DNA of 42,601 nucleotides from Pseudonocardia bannensis (GCF_012911875.1 NZ_JAAXKZ010000041.1:1-42601), one strand, 5' to 3'; shown: positions 9,677-18,709, counted from the stretch's first letter. Notes: a model not told the origin generated them from the letters alone. Made by a program: numbers and translations.

Positions 9677-10594
9677 ATGCCTGTCATCGAGGTCCGCGAC
9701 CTGCACAAGCGCTACGGCGACCACGTCGCCGTGCACGACGTCTCGTTCGCCGTCGAGGAGGGGGAGATCTTCGGCATCCTCGGCCCGAACGGTGCCGGCA
9801 AGACCACGACGGTCGAGTGCATCGAGGGGTTGCGCACCCCCGACGGCGGCACGATCCGGGTCCTGGGCCTCGATCCGCAGCGTGACGGCGACGAACTGCG
9901 CCGTGCGGTCGGGGTCCAGCTGCAGGATTCGAAGCTGCCCGAGCGGATGACCGTCGGCGAGGCCGTCGCCCTCTACGCGTCGTTCCACCCTGATCCGGCT
10001 GACGGCGACGAACTGCTCGATCGGCTCGGGTTGGCGGCCAGGCGGAGGACCCGGTTCGGCGCGCTGTCCGGGGGCCAGCAGCAGCGCCTGGCGATCGTGC
10101 TGGCCCTGATCGGCCGGCCGCGGATCGCGGTGCTCGACGAGCTGACGACCGGCCTGGACCCACGGTCGCGGCGCCGGACGTGGGAGCTCGTCGAGCAGAT
10201 CCGTGCCGAGGGCGTCACGGTCCTGCTGGTCACCCACGTCATGGAGGAGGCCGAGCGGCTGTGCGACCGGATCGCCCTCATCGACGCCGGGCGCGTCGTG
10301 GCGATCGACAGTCCGGCCGGTCTCGTCGAGCGGGTCCAGGCGCCTCAGCGGATCCGGTTCCACCCGTCGGAGCCGATCCCCGATGCGTTGCTGCTCGCCC
10401 TGCCCGAGGTGACCGCGGTCGAGCAGCGCGACGGCCGCGTCGAGGTCAGCGGCACCGGAGACGTCCTCGCCGCCGTCACGAGCACGCTCGCCCGGCGTCG
10501 CATCGTGGTCGCCGAGCTCCGGATCACCCAAGCCCGGCTCGACGACGCGTTCGTCGCCCTCACCGGGACCACCGAGGAAGGAACCGGAGCATGA
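9677..10594 (+). CDS. ABC-2 type exporter, ATP-binding protein
   Basis: A 305-residue nucleotide-binding protein of the drug/lipid exporter (DrrA/YhcH-like) group. Walker A GPNGAGKT is at residues 36-43, the Q-loop is in GVQLQDSKLPE, the signature LSGGQQQR follows, then Walker B IAVLDELTTGLDP and the switch His in LLVTHVMEEAE. The usual Pro after DE is Leu here, a common variant in this group. The C-terminal ~80 residues form the extra domain of DrrA-like ATPases. ATG 9677 has a weak -10 match (CAGGCT) six nt upstream and no good Shine-Dalgarno. The stop overlaps the permease start (ATGA, 10591-10594). A histidine kinase and response regulator follow, so the exporter may be controlled by, or sense for, that two-component system. 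Confidence 0.93.
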   Translation: MPVIEVRDLHKRYGDHVAVHDVSFAVEEGEIFGILGPNGAGKTTTVECIEGLRTPDGGTIRVLGLDPQRDGDELRRAVGVQLQDSKLPERMTVGEAVALYASFHPDPADGDELLDRLGLAARRRTRFGALSGGQQQRLAIVLALIGRPRIAVLDELTTGLDPRSRRRTWELVEQIRAEGVTVLLVTHVMEEAERLCDRIALIDAGRVVAIDSPAGLVERVQAPQRIRFHPSEPIPDALLLALPEVTAVEQRDGRVEVSGTGDVLAAVTSTLARRRIVVAELRITQARLDDAFVALTGTTEEGTGA

Positions 10595-11331
10595 CCGGTC
10601 TGCGTGCCCTGACGCTCTGCGAGTCGCGACTGTTCCTCCGCGACCGCGCCAACGCCTTCTACACGTTGCTGTTCCCGGCGCTGCTGCTCGCGGTGCTCGG
10701 CCTGATCCCGTTCTTCGGCGACCGCCCACCGGAGCTCGGCGGGCTCCGGCTGATCGACGTCTACGTGCCCGTGGTGATCGCTCTCGCGCTCGCGGCGACG
10801 GCCCTGCAGGGCCTGCCCGCGCTGCTGGCCGGCTACCGCGAGCAGCGCGTGCTGCGCCGGCTGCGGACGACGCCGGTGCGGCCGGAGACGTTGCTGCTCG
10901 CGGTGCTGCTGATGACGCTGGGCGTCACGGCGGTCTCCATGGTGCTGGTGCTGGCCGTCGGGCGGCTCGGGTTCGGCGTGGCGCTGCCGGCCAATCCGGT
11001 GGGCTTCGCGCTGGCCGTGCTGCTGGCCGCCGCTGCCGTCCACGCGCTGGGCCTGCTGGTGTCGGCGGTCGCGTCGACCGGGCGCGCCGGCAGCGCCCTC
11101 GGTTCGCTGCTGTTCTTCCCGCTGATGTTCTTCGGCGGGATGTGGCTGCCCCGGGACGCGATGCCCGCACTGCTGCGCGCGATCAGCGACTACACGCCGC
11201 TCGGGGCCGGCGTCGGCGCGATCCAGGCGGCGTCGGCCGGCTCCTGGCCGCAGCTGCTGCACCTCGGGGCGCTCCTGGTGTGGACCCTGGCGGCCGGCTG
11301 GATGGCCGCTAGGTTGTTCCGCTGGGAGTAG
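10591..11331 (+). CDS. ABC-2 type exporter, permease
   Basis: A 246-residue integral membrane protein with six predicted helices in the ABC-2 arrangement: one N-terminal helix near AFYTLLFPALLLAVLGLI, two around residues 50-110, then AVLLAAAAVHALGLLVSAVA, LGSLLFFPLMFFGGMWLP and a last helix near LLHLGALLVWTLAAG. The segment FFPLMFFGGMWLPRDAMPALLRA is the usual ABC-2 signature with the amphipathic re-entrant part. It overlaps the ATPase by four bases and is followed 13 nt later by the kinase gene, consistent with a four-gene operon. The substrate is unknown. Confidence 0.92.
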   Translation: MTGLRALTLCESRLFLRDRANAFYTLLFPALLLAVLGLIPFFGDRPPELGGLRLIDVYVPVVIALALAATALQGLPALLAGYREQRVLRRLRTTPVRPETLLLAVLLMTLGVTAVSMVLVLAVGRLGFGVALPANPVGFALAVLLAAAAVHALGLLVSAVASTGRAGSALGSLLFFPLMFFGGMWLPRDAMPALLRAISDYTPLGAGVGAIQAASAGSWPQLLHLGALLVWTLAAGWMAARLFRWE

Positions 11332-11344
11332 GGGGGCCTGGAGG

Positions 11345-12637
11345 ATGGTCGAGCGCGAGGCGCCGATCGGTGGGGTCCGGTCACGGCCCGAACACCGCCT
11401 CGATGTCGTCGAACGTCGTCTCGAGGTGCTCATCGACCGGTTCGCGCCGTTCCTCGGGCTCGGCCTGGGCCTGGTCCTGACGGTGTTCGCGTTGCCGCCG
11501 CAGTCCGCGGCCTACTGGGCGATCACCGGCGCGCTGGCGGTGGTCACCGTGGGGTGGTTGCTGTTCCTCGCGGCGTTGCCGGCGGCCCGGGCGGACGAGC
11601 CGAGGACGGGCGCGGTCTACATGACCGGTTACATCGTGCTGATGGCGGCGCTCACCCACCAGTCCCCGTTCTTCGCCTTCATGGTTCTCGGGGCCTACGG
11701 GCACGCGGTCCGCTATCTCCGGGGCAGGTGGCGGTTCGTCGCCGTCGCGGCGTCGGCCACCGTCGCCGCCTACTCGCAGATGGGCGGCCGTCTGGCCGAG
11801 GCGTCCGCCACCTGGCTGGCCGGGCTCGTCGCGCTGATGGTGACCAACATGATCGTCGCGGGCGGCCTCACCTGGTTCGGCGCGATCAGCGCGCAGCAGA
11901 CCGAGCGGCGCAAGCGGGTCATCGCGGAGTTGGAGGACGCCAACGCGAGGCTGAACGCCGCGTTGGAGGAGAACGCCGGGTTGCAGGTGCAGCTGCTGGC
12001 CCAGGCCCGGGAGGCCGGGGTGCTCGACGAGCGCCGGCGGATGGCCCGGGAGATCCACGACACCCTCGCCCAGGGTCTGACCGGCATCGTCACGCAGCTG
12101 GAGGCCGCCGACGCCGCCGGGGACGACCCCGGCCTGCGCCGCCGCCATCTCGACGTGGCGCGATCCCTGGCCCGGGAGAGCCTGACCGAGGCGCGCCGCT
12201 CCGTCGACGCCCTGCGCCCCGGCCGGCTCGAGGAGGCGCAGCTGCCCGACGCGGTCACCGATCTGGCCAAGCGGTGGGCCGAGACATCCGGGGTCGCCGT
12301 GCGCGTGGACACGACCGGAGAGCCCCGTCCGCTGCTGCCCGAGCTCGAGGTGACCCTGTTCCGGGTGGCGCAGGAGGCGTTGGCGAACGTGGCGAAGCAC
12401 GCCGCGGCGAGCACCGCCGGCCTGACGCTGTCCTACATGGACGATGTCGTGGTGCTGGACGTGCGCGACGACGGCGCCGGGTTCGAGCCGGGTTCCACGA
12501 GCGGGGGGTTCGGGCTGGCCGCGATGGAGCAGCGGGTGCGCCGGGTCTCGGGCACCTTCACCGTGGAGAGCGTGCCCGGGGACGGGACGGCGCTGAGCGC
12601 GAGCGTGCCGGCGATCCCGGCGGAGGTGCAGGCGTGA
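11345..12637 (+). CDS. Sensor histidine kinase, NarL/DesK (HisKA_3) type
   Basis: A 430-residue membrane kinase. The N-terminal ~175 residues hold about five or six hydrophobic helices with very short loops and no large external domain, so it likely senses within the membrane. A coiled linker (~180-230) follows. The HisKA_3 dimerisation box RRRMAREIHDTLAQGLTGIV carries the phospho-accepting His238. The ATPase domain shows the N box FRVAQEALANVAKHA and the G boxes DVRDDGAGFEP and GGFGLAAMEQRV. The start has GGAGG just before ATG 11345. The next gene (response regulator) overlaps its stop by GTGA. Pairing with an ABC-2 exporter is typical of envelope-stress or antibiotic-response kinases; the signal is unknown. 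Confidence 0.92.
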   Translation: MVEREAPIGGVRSRPEHRLDVVERRLEVLIDRFAPFLGLGLGLVLTVFALPPQSAAYWAITGALAVVTVGWLLFLAALPAARADEPRTGAVYMTGYIVLMAALTHQSPFFAFMVLGAYGHAVRYLRGRWRFVAVAASATVAAYSQMGGRLAEASATWLAGLVALMVTNMIVAGGLTWFGAISAQQTERRKRVIAELEDANARLNAALEENAGLQVQLLAQAREAGVLDERRRMAREIHDTLAQGLTGIVTQLEAADAAGDDPGLRRRHLDVARSLARESLTEARRSVDALRPGRLEEAQLPDAVTDLAKRWAETSGVAVRVDTTGEPRPLLPELEVTLFRVAQEALANVAKHAAASTAGLTLSYMDDVVVLDVRDDGAGFEPGSTSGGFGLAAMEQRVRRVSGTFTVESVPGDGTALSASVPAIPAEVQA

Positions 12638-13311
12638 CCGAGCAGCGAGGAGGCTCCGTGGCCGGGCCGATCCGGGTACTGATCGTCGACGACCACCCGG
12701 TGGTCCGGGACGGGCTGCGTGGCGTGCTCGCCGGGGAAGCCGGCATGGAGGTCGCCGGCGAGGCCGGGAACGGCGCCGAGGCGCTGGCGCGGGTGGCCGC
12801 CGCCGCGCCCGACGAGCCGATCGAGGTCGTGCTCATGGACCTGCGGATGCCGGTGATGGGCGGGGTGGACACGATCCGGGAGCTGCGCCGCGTCGCACCC
12901 TCGGTCCGGGTGCTCGTCCTCACCACGTTCGACACCGACCGCGACGTGCTGCCCGCGATCGAGGCGGGCGCCACCGGCTACCTGCTCAAGGACGCCCCGC
13001 GCGAGGAGCTGCTGCGCGCGGTCCGGGCCGCGCACCGGGGCGAGGCGGTGCTGTCCCCGGCGGTGGCCGGGCGGTTGATGGGCCAGGTCCGGGCGCCCGT
13101 CCAGGATGCGCTGAGCGAGCGCGAACTTCAGGTACTGCGGCTGGTCGCCGCCGGTGCGACGAACCGGGAGGCGGCCCGGCGGCTGTTCATCAGCGAGGCG
13201 ACGATCAAGACCCACCTGTTGCACATCTACGCGAAGCTCGAGGTGCGGGACCGGGCCTCGGCGGTGGCAGCGGGCTTCCAGCGTGGCCTGCTGCTGCCCG
13301 GCGGGGGATGA
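12634..13311 (+). CDS. LuxR/NarL-family response regulator
   Basis: A 225-residue two-domain regulator. In the receiver domain (residues ~13-130) the acidic pair is D19-D20 in VLIVDDHPVVRDG, the phospho-acceptor is D69 in VVLMDLRMPVMGG, and the conserved Lys is in GYLLKDAPREE. The C-terminal LuxR helix-turn-helix is LSERELQVLRLVAAGATNRE, then RRLFISEATIKTHLLHIYAKL. GTG 12634 overlaps the kinase stop (GTGA). An alternative GTG at 12658 has GAGGAGG just upstream and would remove eight residues before the receiver domain. It is the cognate partner of the preceding kinase and the last gene of the exporter/kinase operon. Confidence 0.92.
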   Translation: MTEQRGGSVAGPIRVLIVDDHPVVRDGLRGVLAGEAGMEVAGEAGNGAEALARVAAAAPDEPIEVVLMDLRMPVMGGVDTIRELRRVAPSVRVLVLTTFDTDRDVLPAIEAGATGYLLKDAPREELLRAVRAAHRGEAVLSPAVAGRLMGQVRAPVQDALSERELQVLRLVAAGATNREAARRLFISEATIKTHLLHIYAKLEVRDRASAVAAGFQRGLLLPGGG

Positions 13312-13341
13312 GAACCGCCCGGATCGGCCAGGATGGCGACC

Positions 13342-14016
13342 ATGCGGAGCAACCTGTTCGAACAGCAGCACGCCGAGGTCACGACCAACCAGCGGTTCAC
13401 CCTGCAGTCGTCGAAGATGCTCAAGGTCGTGCTCGGGCCCGACCTGCTCGCGCTCAAGGGCAGCATGGTCGCCTATCAGGGCCGGGTCGAGTTCAACCAC
13501 GAGGGTGCGGGCAGCGTCGGCAAGCTGGTCAAGCGACTGGTGACCAGTGAGGACACCCCGTTGATGCGGGTCCGCGGGCAGGGCGAGGTGTTCTTCGCCA
13601 ACCGGGCGCAGAACATCTTCCTCGTCGCCCTGGAGGGCGACGCGATCAGCGTCAACGGCACCAACCTGCTCGCGTTCGACGCCGAGCTGAGCTGGGACGT
13701 CCGGCGGGTCAAGGGCGCCGGGGTCGCCACCGGGGGTCTGTTCAACACCGAGATCGGGGGGCACGGCACCGTCGCGCTGACCTCCGACGGGGACCCGCTG
13801 CTGCTGGACTGCTCGCAGCAGCCGACCTGCGTGGACGTGCAGGCAGCCGTGGCCTGGTCGGCCAACCTCGTGCCCCAGGTCGTGTCGAGCATGAACGTGC
13901 GCTCGCTGCTGCGCGGCGGCAGCGGTGAGGCTCTGCAGTACGCCTTCCACGGGCCGGGTTTCGTGGTGGTGCAGCCCTCGGAGGGGATGCCCGTGGCGAC
14001 CCAGCAGGGGAGCTGA
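13342..14016 (+). CDS. AIM24-family protein
   Basis: A 224-residue AIM24/YqfX-like beta-structured protein. The N-terminal MRSNLFEQQHAEV and SSKMLKVVLGPDLLALKGSM, with GSMVAYQG, are characteristic of the actinobacterial family, as is the repeating glycine-rich pattern through IGGHGTVALTSDG. There is no signal peptide and no membrane helix. The biochemical role of the bacterial family is not known. The ATG at 13342 is preferred to the in-frame ATG at 13333. Homologues begin MRSDLF-like, and CAGGAT (13329-13334), a plausible -10 spaced exactly 7 nt from 13342, overlaps the earlier ATG. The gene is monocistronic, downstream of the two-component operon. Confidence 0.85.
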   Translation: MRSNLFEQQHAEVTTNQRFTLQSSKMLKVVLGPDLLALKGSMVAYQGRVEFNHEGAGSVGKLVKRLVTSEDTPLMRVRGQGEVFFANRAQNIFLVALEGDAISVNGTNLLAFDAELSWDVRRVKGAGVATGGLFNTEIGGHGTVALTSDGDPLLLDCSQQPTCVDVQAAVAWSANLVPQVVSSMNVRSLLRGGSGEALQYAFHGPGFVVVQPSEGMPVATQQGS

Positions 14017-14072
14017 GCGGAGGCGGCGGATACGGCCCCCGGCCGGGCCTGTCCAGCGCCCGCCGGGCGTCC

Positions 14073-14078
14073 TACCGT
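14073..14078 (+). promoter_or_regulatory. -10 box of a leaderless promoter for the lipoprotein gene
   Basis: TACCGT, exactly 7 nt before GTG 14086. There is no Shine-Dalgarno in the spacer. Confidence 0.55.
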
Positions 14079-14085
14079 CGAGATC

Positions 14086-14592
14086 GTGACCACGCAGAGT
14101 GCGCCACGCGCCGGTCGGCCGCTGCGGGCGCTGCTGCTCGTCGTCGGTCTGGCCGCCGCGCTGGCTGTCGGGTGCGGCGGCCCGTCCGGCTCGTCCGCGT
14201 CGGGACAGGCCGCGAGCGCGACGCTGGCCGACACCCTGGACAAGCTCCGGCTGATCGGCCGTGACGAGTGCGCGACGCACCCGTCCGCGACGATCTACCC
14301 CCGGTGCACCCGGTTCCTGCGGGAGCTGGAGAACGCCCTGAACAGCGTCAAGAACGAGGCCAAGGAGCTGCCGCAGGCGGGGTCCATCAACGGCGCCGTC
14401 CAACCGATCGAGTCGGCCATGGACGACTTCACCCAGCGGGGGTGTGCGCCCCCGCCGGGTCAGCCGCCCTCCGGGACGGGAGGCCCGGTGGACGCCCCCT
14501 GCGTTGCGGACCTCACCGAGGTCCAGAGCGGGCTCCGGCAGCTGGTCGCCGTGCTCTCGCCGGTGGTGTCCGAGGGCGCCACCCCCCGCTGA
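14086..14592 (+). CDS. Predicted lipoprotein of unknown function
   Basis: A 168-residue exported protein. The N-terminus has Arg residues, a hydrophobic run (LRALLLVVGLAAALAV) and a lipobox-type Ala-Val-Gly-Cys with Cys30 as the modified residue. A Ser/Gly/Ala linker follows, then a helical region (~45-115) with Asp/Glu/Lys-rich helices. Four further cysteines (CATH, RCTRF, GCAPP, PCVAD) could form two disulfides outside the membrane. I do not recognise the family. GTG 14086 is supported by the -10 box at a 7-nt distance. It converges on the acetoacetyl-CoA synthetase gene with only 8 nt between stop codons. Confidence 0.75.
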   Translation: MTTQSAPRAGRPLRALLLVVGLAAALAVGCGGPSGSSASGQAASATLADTLDKLRLIGRDECATHPSATIYPRCTRFLRELENALNSVKNEAKELPQAGSINGAVQPIESAMDDFTQRGCAPPPGQPPSGTGGPVDAPCVADLTEVQSGLRQLVAVLSPVVSEGATPR

Positions 14593-14600
14593 GATGGGCG

Positions 14601-16613
14601 TCAGCCCTCCCGTGCGGGGTCGCCGTGCGGCTGCAGGGTGGCGAACGCCGCGACCGCCGCGAAGTCGCTCACCGCGTCGGGGCTGACGACCTCGGCCGCC
14701 GGTCGCCCGCGCAGGATCTGCTTGATCGGCGTCTCCAGCTTCTTCCCTGTCAGGGTCCGCGGGATCGCGGGGACCGCGTGCACCACGTCCGGCACGTGCC
14801 GCGGGGAGAGCTCGCTGCGCAGCGCGTCGCGGATCCGGCCGCGCAGTGCGTCGTCGAGCGTGGCGCCGCCGCGCAGCGCGACGAACAGCAGCAGCTGACC
14901 GGCCCCGCCGCCGGCGTCCTCCAGATGGACGACGAGGCTGTCGGTGATCTCGGGCAGCTCCTCGACCACCGTGTAGAACTCCGCCGTGCCGAGCCGGACC
15001 CCGCCGCGGTTCAGCGTGGCGTCGGAGCGACCGCTGATCACGCAGCTGCCCCGGTCGCTGAACTCGACCCAGTCACCGTGGCGCCACACCCCGGGGAAGG
15101 TCTCGAAGTACGACGACCGGTAGCGCGCATCCCCGGGGTCGTTCCAGAACCGCACCGGCATCGACGGCATCGGTGCCCGGACCACCAGCTCACCCAGCTC
15201 ACCGACGACCTCCCGGCCGGCCGCGTCGAACGCCGCGACGTCGGCGCCGAGGCACGGCGCGGCCAGCTCCCCTCGGTACACCGGCAGCCACGGGCCGCCC
15301 CCGACGAACGCGCTGCACACGTCGGTCCCGCCGCTGATCGGGTTGAGCAGCACATCCGGGCCGAACCGCTCGTACACCCAGTCGAAGCCCTCGGCCGGCA
15401 GCGGCGCCCCGGTGATGCCGATCTGGCGCAGCTGCGGCCAGCGGGCCGGCTGCACACCGTCCTTGCGGCAGGCCATCACGAAACCGGGAGAGGTGCCCAT
15501 CAGGGTCGCCCCGGTCTCGGCGGCCAGCCGCCACTGCGCTTCCAGGTCGGGCCACAGCGGGTTGCCGTCGAGCAGCACGATCGCGGCCCGGTGCAGCAGC
15601 GCGGAGATCGTGATGTTCCACATCGCCCATGCCGTCGTCGTGAACCACAGCGCGCGGTCGCCCGGCCGGGTGTCGAGGTTGAACGCGTGCAGCTTGAGGT
15701 GTTCGAGCAGGATGCCGCCGTGCCCGTGCACGATCACCTTGGGCAGCCCGGTGGTGCCGGAGGAGAACAGCACGTAGAGCGGATGATCGAACGGCACCGG
15801 GTCGAACGCGAGCGGACCCGGCTCGGACAGCATCGCGTCCCAGGTCAGCGTGCCGGGCCCGGTGTCGGCCGGCGCGTACGACCCGTACGGCACCGCGACG
15901 ACGTGTTCGACGCTCGGCAGTCCCGTGCGGATGGCCGCCACCTCGTCGCGCTTGTCGATGTGCTTGTCGCCGTAGGTGTAGCCCGCCACGGTGAGCAGAA
16001 CCCTGGGCTCGATCTGGGCGAACCGGTCGACGACGCTGCGCGCGCCGAACTCCGGCGCGCACGACGCCCAGATCGCGCCCAGGCTCGCCGTGGCCAGGAA
16101 CGCGACGAGCGCCTCGGGAATGTTCGGCAGGTAGGCGACCACCCGGTCCCCGGCACCGATCCCGAGCCGGCGCAATCCCGCCCGGGCCCGGGCGACCTGG
16201 TCGCGCAGCTCGCCGAAGGTCAGCTCGCTCGGCTCCCGGGTCTGGGACCGGGCGATGACGGCGGTCCGGTCCCGATCCTCCTCCAGCCCCAGCATGTGCT
16301 CGGCGTAGTTCAGCGTCGCACCGGGGAACCACTGCGCGCCCGGCATCTCCCGCGAGGCGAGCACCCGCTCGTACGGGGTGTGGGCGCGGACCCCGAAGTG
16401 GTCCCACACCGAGGCCCAGAAGCCCTCGAGGTCGTCGACCGACCAGCGCCACAGTGCCGCGTGGTCGGCGAACTCCCGTCCCCGCTCGGCCAGCCCGCGC
16501 ACGTAGCGGCCGAGGGCGGTGGTGTCGAGGGCGTCGGGGGCGGGCTTGCGGAGTACGGCACCGGGGGCGTGCGGACTGACGGTGCTGACATCGGCGGCAG
16601 CGGGGTCGCTCAT
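14601..16613 (-). CDS. Acetoacetyl-CoA synthetase (acetoacetate-CoA ligase)
   Basis: A 670-residue ANL-superfamily ligase that activates acetoacetate (or a related beta-keto acid) with ATP and CoA. The N-terminal cap shows FWASVWDHFGV and GAQWFPGATLNYAEHML, typical of the AacS/acetyl-CoA synthetase group. The P-loop-like motif is LFSSGTTGLPKVIVHGHGG (residues ~280-298), with ISGGTDVCSAFVGG as the A5-like motif. GDWVEFSDRGSCVISGRSDA and the C-terminal Lys in IPRTLTGKKLETPIK, the adenylation catalytic Lys, are in place. Its ATG lies 10 nt after the stop of the flavin monooxygenase gene, so the two form an operon. The substrate may be a keto acid from the neighbouring oxygenase route; that link is inferred. 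Confidence 0.93.
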   Translation of the reverse strand: MSDPAAADVSTVSPHAPGAVLRKPAPDALDTTALGRYVRGLAERGREFADHAALWRWSVDDLEGFWASVWDHFGVRAHTPYERVLASREMPGAQWFPGATLNYAEHMLGLEEDRDRTAVIARSQTREPSELTFGELRDQVARARAGLRRLGIGAGDRVVAYLPNIPEALVAFLATASLGAIWASCAPEFGARSVVDRFAQIEPRVLLTVAGYTYGDKHIDKRDEVAAIRTGLPSVEHVVAVPYGSYAPADTGPGTLTWDAMLSEPGPLAFDPVPFDHPLYVLFSSGTTGLPKVIVHGHGGILLEHLKLHAFNLDTRPGDRALWFTTTAWAMWNITISALLHRAAIVLLDGNPLWPDLEAQWRLAAETGATLMGTSPGFVMACRKDGVQPARWPQLRQIGITGAPLPAEGFDWVYERFGPDVLLNPISGGTDVCSAFVGGGPWLPVYRGELAAPCLGADVAAFDAAGREVVGELGELVVRAPMPSMPVRFWNDPGDARYRSSYFETFPGVWRHGDWVEFSDRGSCVISGRSDATLNRGGVRLGTAEFYTVVEELPEITDSLVVHLEDAGGGAGQLLLFVALRGGATLDDALRGRIRDALRSELSPRHVPDVVHAVPAIPRTLTGKKLETPIKQILRGRPAAEVVSPDAVSDFAAVAAFATLQPHGDPAREG

Positions 16614-16623
16614 GTCGGGATCT

Positions 16624-18564
16624 CTACCGCACGACGGGCTCGGTCCGGAAGTCTGCGAGATCGGCGGAGCGCGTCATCGACCAGTAGTCGACGATGCGCC
16701 AGGGCAGCGTGGAGACCACCCGGCCGGCGTCGTTGCGGTACCAGTTGTCCATCCCGGGGTGGGTCCAGATCATCCGCGCGTGCGCGTCGTCGTGGCGGCG
16801 GACGTAGGCGGCCTCGACCTCGGGCCGGCACTCCACCGCGCCGATGCCGCCGTCGATCATGGAGACGAGCAGGTCGACGATGTAGCGCACCTGGCACTCG
16901 GCGATCGTGATGTAGCTGCCGCCGTGGCCGAGCACCGTGCCCGGCCCGCAGGTGATGAACAGGTTCGGGAAGCCCGCGGTGGTGATGCCCAGGTGCGCGG
17001 TCGCGTCCTCGGGGCCCCAGACCTCGCGGATCGAGCGTCCGTCGCGGCCGCGGACGTCGATCGGGTGCAGCAGCTTGTGGGTCTCGAAGCCGGTCGCCAG
17101 CACGACGACGTCGGCCTCGCGCTCGGTGCCCGCGACGCTGCGCACCCCGGTCCCGGTGATCTCCGCGACCGCTTCGGTGATCAGCTCGACGTCGTCGCGG
17201 CGCAGCGCCGCGAACCAGCCGTTGTCCAGCAGCATCCGCTTGCCGAAGGGCGGGTAGTCCGGAAGCGCCTTGGCCACCAGGTCCTCGCGGCCCTCGAGCT
17301 GGGCGGTGAGGTAGCGGGTGAAGACGCGGCGGTGGGCGTCGTTGATCGCGTTGACCGACCGGTCGGCGTGCTCCCACTCCGGGTCGACCTGCAGCGACGG
17401 GTGCACGCGGTCGTTGAAGTTCCAGGCCAGCCGGGTGCGGTACCAGCGGCTGTAGAACGGCACGTGCGCCATGAGGTGGTGCACCGCGTCGCCGACCGGG
17501 GCGAAGTACACGTCGTTCGGCGCCGCCCACTGCGGGGAGCGCTGGAAGATCGTCACCTGCGCGGCGTCGCCGGCGATGGCGGGGACGATCTGCATCGCGC
17601 TGGCCCCGGTGCCGACGATCGCGACGCGCTTGCCGGTGAGATCGAGGTCGGCCGGCCAGTGCGCGGAGTGGAAGATCGGGCCGCGGAACGCGTCGAGCCC
17701 CGGCAGGGCGGGCACCTTGGGCCGGTTGAGCTGGCCCGTCGCGGTGATGACGGCGTTGGCCGTCAGCTCCTGCCCGTCGGCCGTGCGCACCGTCCAGCGC
17801 TGCCGCGCCGCGTGGTACTCGGCGGCGGTCACCTCGGTGCCGAACCGGATGACGCGGCGCAGGTCGTGGCGCTCGGCGACGTCGCGCAGGTAGCGGTAGA
17901 CCTCGTCGCGCTTGCCGAAGTGGGTCGACCAGGCCCGGGGGGCGAACGAGTACGAGTACAGGTAGCTGGGCGTGTCGACTCCGGCCCCGGGGTAGCGGTT
18001 CTCCAGCCACGTGCCGCCGACGTCGTCGTTCTTCTCCAGCACGACGTGGTCGATGCCGGCCTCGGTGAGCTTGATCGACGCGAGCATGCCGGACACACCG
18101 GCGCCGATCACGATCACGGAGAAACCGGTGGCGCTGCCGGTGCGCGGTGCCCGGGCCGGGGCGGGCGCGAAGCCCATGTCCTCGGCCGTCATCTCGGCGT
18201 ACTCGGCCGGGACCTCCTCGCCGACGGCCAGGCTCATCAGTTCGACCAGAGCGTCCCCGGTCGGGGCCGGAACCGCGGGTGGGCGGCCGTCGGCCCAGGC
18301 CAGCACGGCGTCGACCGCGGCGGCCCGGATCCGCGCCTGCACGGGCGGGGGGAACCCACCGTCGTCGTTGTCGTCCATACCGCGGCTGCGGGTGGGGCGG
18401 TACGGGTCGGCCAGCCACGCGCGGTCGCCGGTGAGCTGGAACAGCACGGCGACCAGCGTGGGTAGGTTGGCGTGCTCGACGGCCCGGGCCAGGGCGGCCC
18501 GGTCGCGCGAGGGCGTCGCGCCGGACGCGTCCGCAAGCGCCCGCGGGGCGTCGACCTCGGTCAT
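16624..18564 (-). CDS. Flavin-containing (Baeyer-Villiger type) monooxygenase
   Basis: A 646-residue FAD/NADPH monooxygenase that would insert oxygen next to a carbonyl group of a ketone. Residues ~120-150 hold the first Rossmann motif (VIVIGAGVSGMLASIKLTEA). The Baeyer-Villiger fingerprint FxGxxxHxxxWP is intact as FRGPIFHSAHWP, followed by the NADPH Rossmann motif VAIVGTGASAMQIVPAIAG and the ATGF motif VVVLATGFETHKLL. The N-terminal ~120 residues are a helical extension found in a subgroup of actinobacterial enzymes. ATG 18564 is chosen because AGGAGG lies 6 nt upstream; an in-frame ATG at 18588 lacks one. It is first of two genes with acetoacetyl-CoA synthetase. A perfect inverted-repeat operator lies ~38 nt upstream. 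Confidence 0.92.
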   Translation of the reverse strand: MTEVDAPRALADASGATPSRDRAALARAVEHANLPTLVAVLFQLTGDRAWLADPYRPTRSRGMDDNDDGGFPPPVQARIRAAAVDAVLAWADGRPPAVPAPTGDALVELMSLAVGEEVPAEYAEMTAEDMGFAPAPARAPRTGSATGFSVIVIGAGVSGMLASIKLTEAGIDHVVLEKNDDVGGTWLENRYPGAGVDTPSYLYSYSFAPRAWSTHFGKRDEVYRYLRDVAERHDLRRVIRFGTEVTAAEYHAARQRWTVRTADGQELTANAVITATGQLNRPKVPALPGLDAFRGPIFHSAHWPADLDLTGKRVAIVGTGASAMQIVPAIAGDAAQVTIFQRSPQWAAPNDVYFAPVGDAVHHLMAHVPFYSRWYRTRLAWNFNDRVHPSLQVDPEWEHADRSVNAINDAHRRVFTRYLTAQLEGREDLVAKALPDYPPFGKRMLLDNGWFAALRRDDVELITEAVAEITGTGVRSVAGTEREADVVVLATGFETHKLLHPIDVRGRDGRSIREVWGPEDATAHLGITTAGFPNLFITCGPGTVLGHGGSYITIAECQVRYIVDLLVSMIDGGIGAVECRPEVEAAYVRRHDDAHARMIWTHPGMDNWYRNDAGRVVSTLPWRIVDYWSMTRSADLADFRTEPVVR

Positions 18565-18601
18565 GGCGGGCCTCCTGTATCCGATCATGTACCCGCCGTG
18601 A

Positions 18602-18619
18602 GCCTAACCATTGTTAGGC
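18602..18619. promoter_or_regulatory. Operator 1 of the divergent catabolic cassette
   Basis: A perfect inverted repeat, GCCTAAC-CATT-GTTAGGC. It overlaps the likely promoter of the monooxygenase (minus-strand TAGGCT at 18606-18601). It matches operator 2 at 18710-18727 in 13 of 18 positions. Size and symmetry suit a TetR-family dimer; the TetR gene at 21029 is the obvious candidate. Confidence 0.65.
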
Positions 18620-18670
18620 ACTCTGGCCAGTGTTACGACGGTGCACCGGGCCGAACCGTGCACAAAGTTC

Positions 18671-18699
18671 TTGACGAGTGGCTCTGACCACAGCATGCT
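18671..18699 (+). promoter_or_regulatory. Promoter of the nitroreductase operon
   Basis: TTGACG (18671-18676), a 17-nt spacer and CATGCT (18694-18699) form a reasonable housekeeping-sigma promoter. The expected start lies near 18706, just before operator 2, so repressor bound there would block clearance. Confidence 0.45.
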
Positions 18700-18709
18700 G
18701 CGACGATCA

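Noticed and set aside
8639..10729. A 696-codon minus-strand frame running through nei and back over the ABC ATPase and permease genes
   Set aside because: Only the nei part resembles a protein. The upstream part is the antisense of a well-supported ATPase gene and has the Arg/Pro/Gly-rich composition of GC-rich shadow frames.
14940..14963. CTGTCGGTG-N8 on the plus strand inside the acetoacetyl-CoA synthetase gene, resembling a damage promoter
   Set aside because: The following hexamer (CAGCTC) is not a -10 box and it is internal and antisense to a gene. Similar internal matches near 24738 and 34339 were dropped for the same reason.
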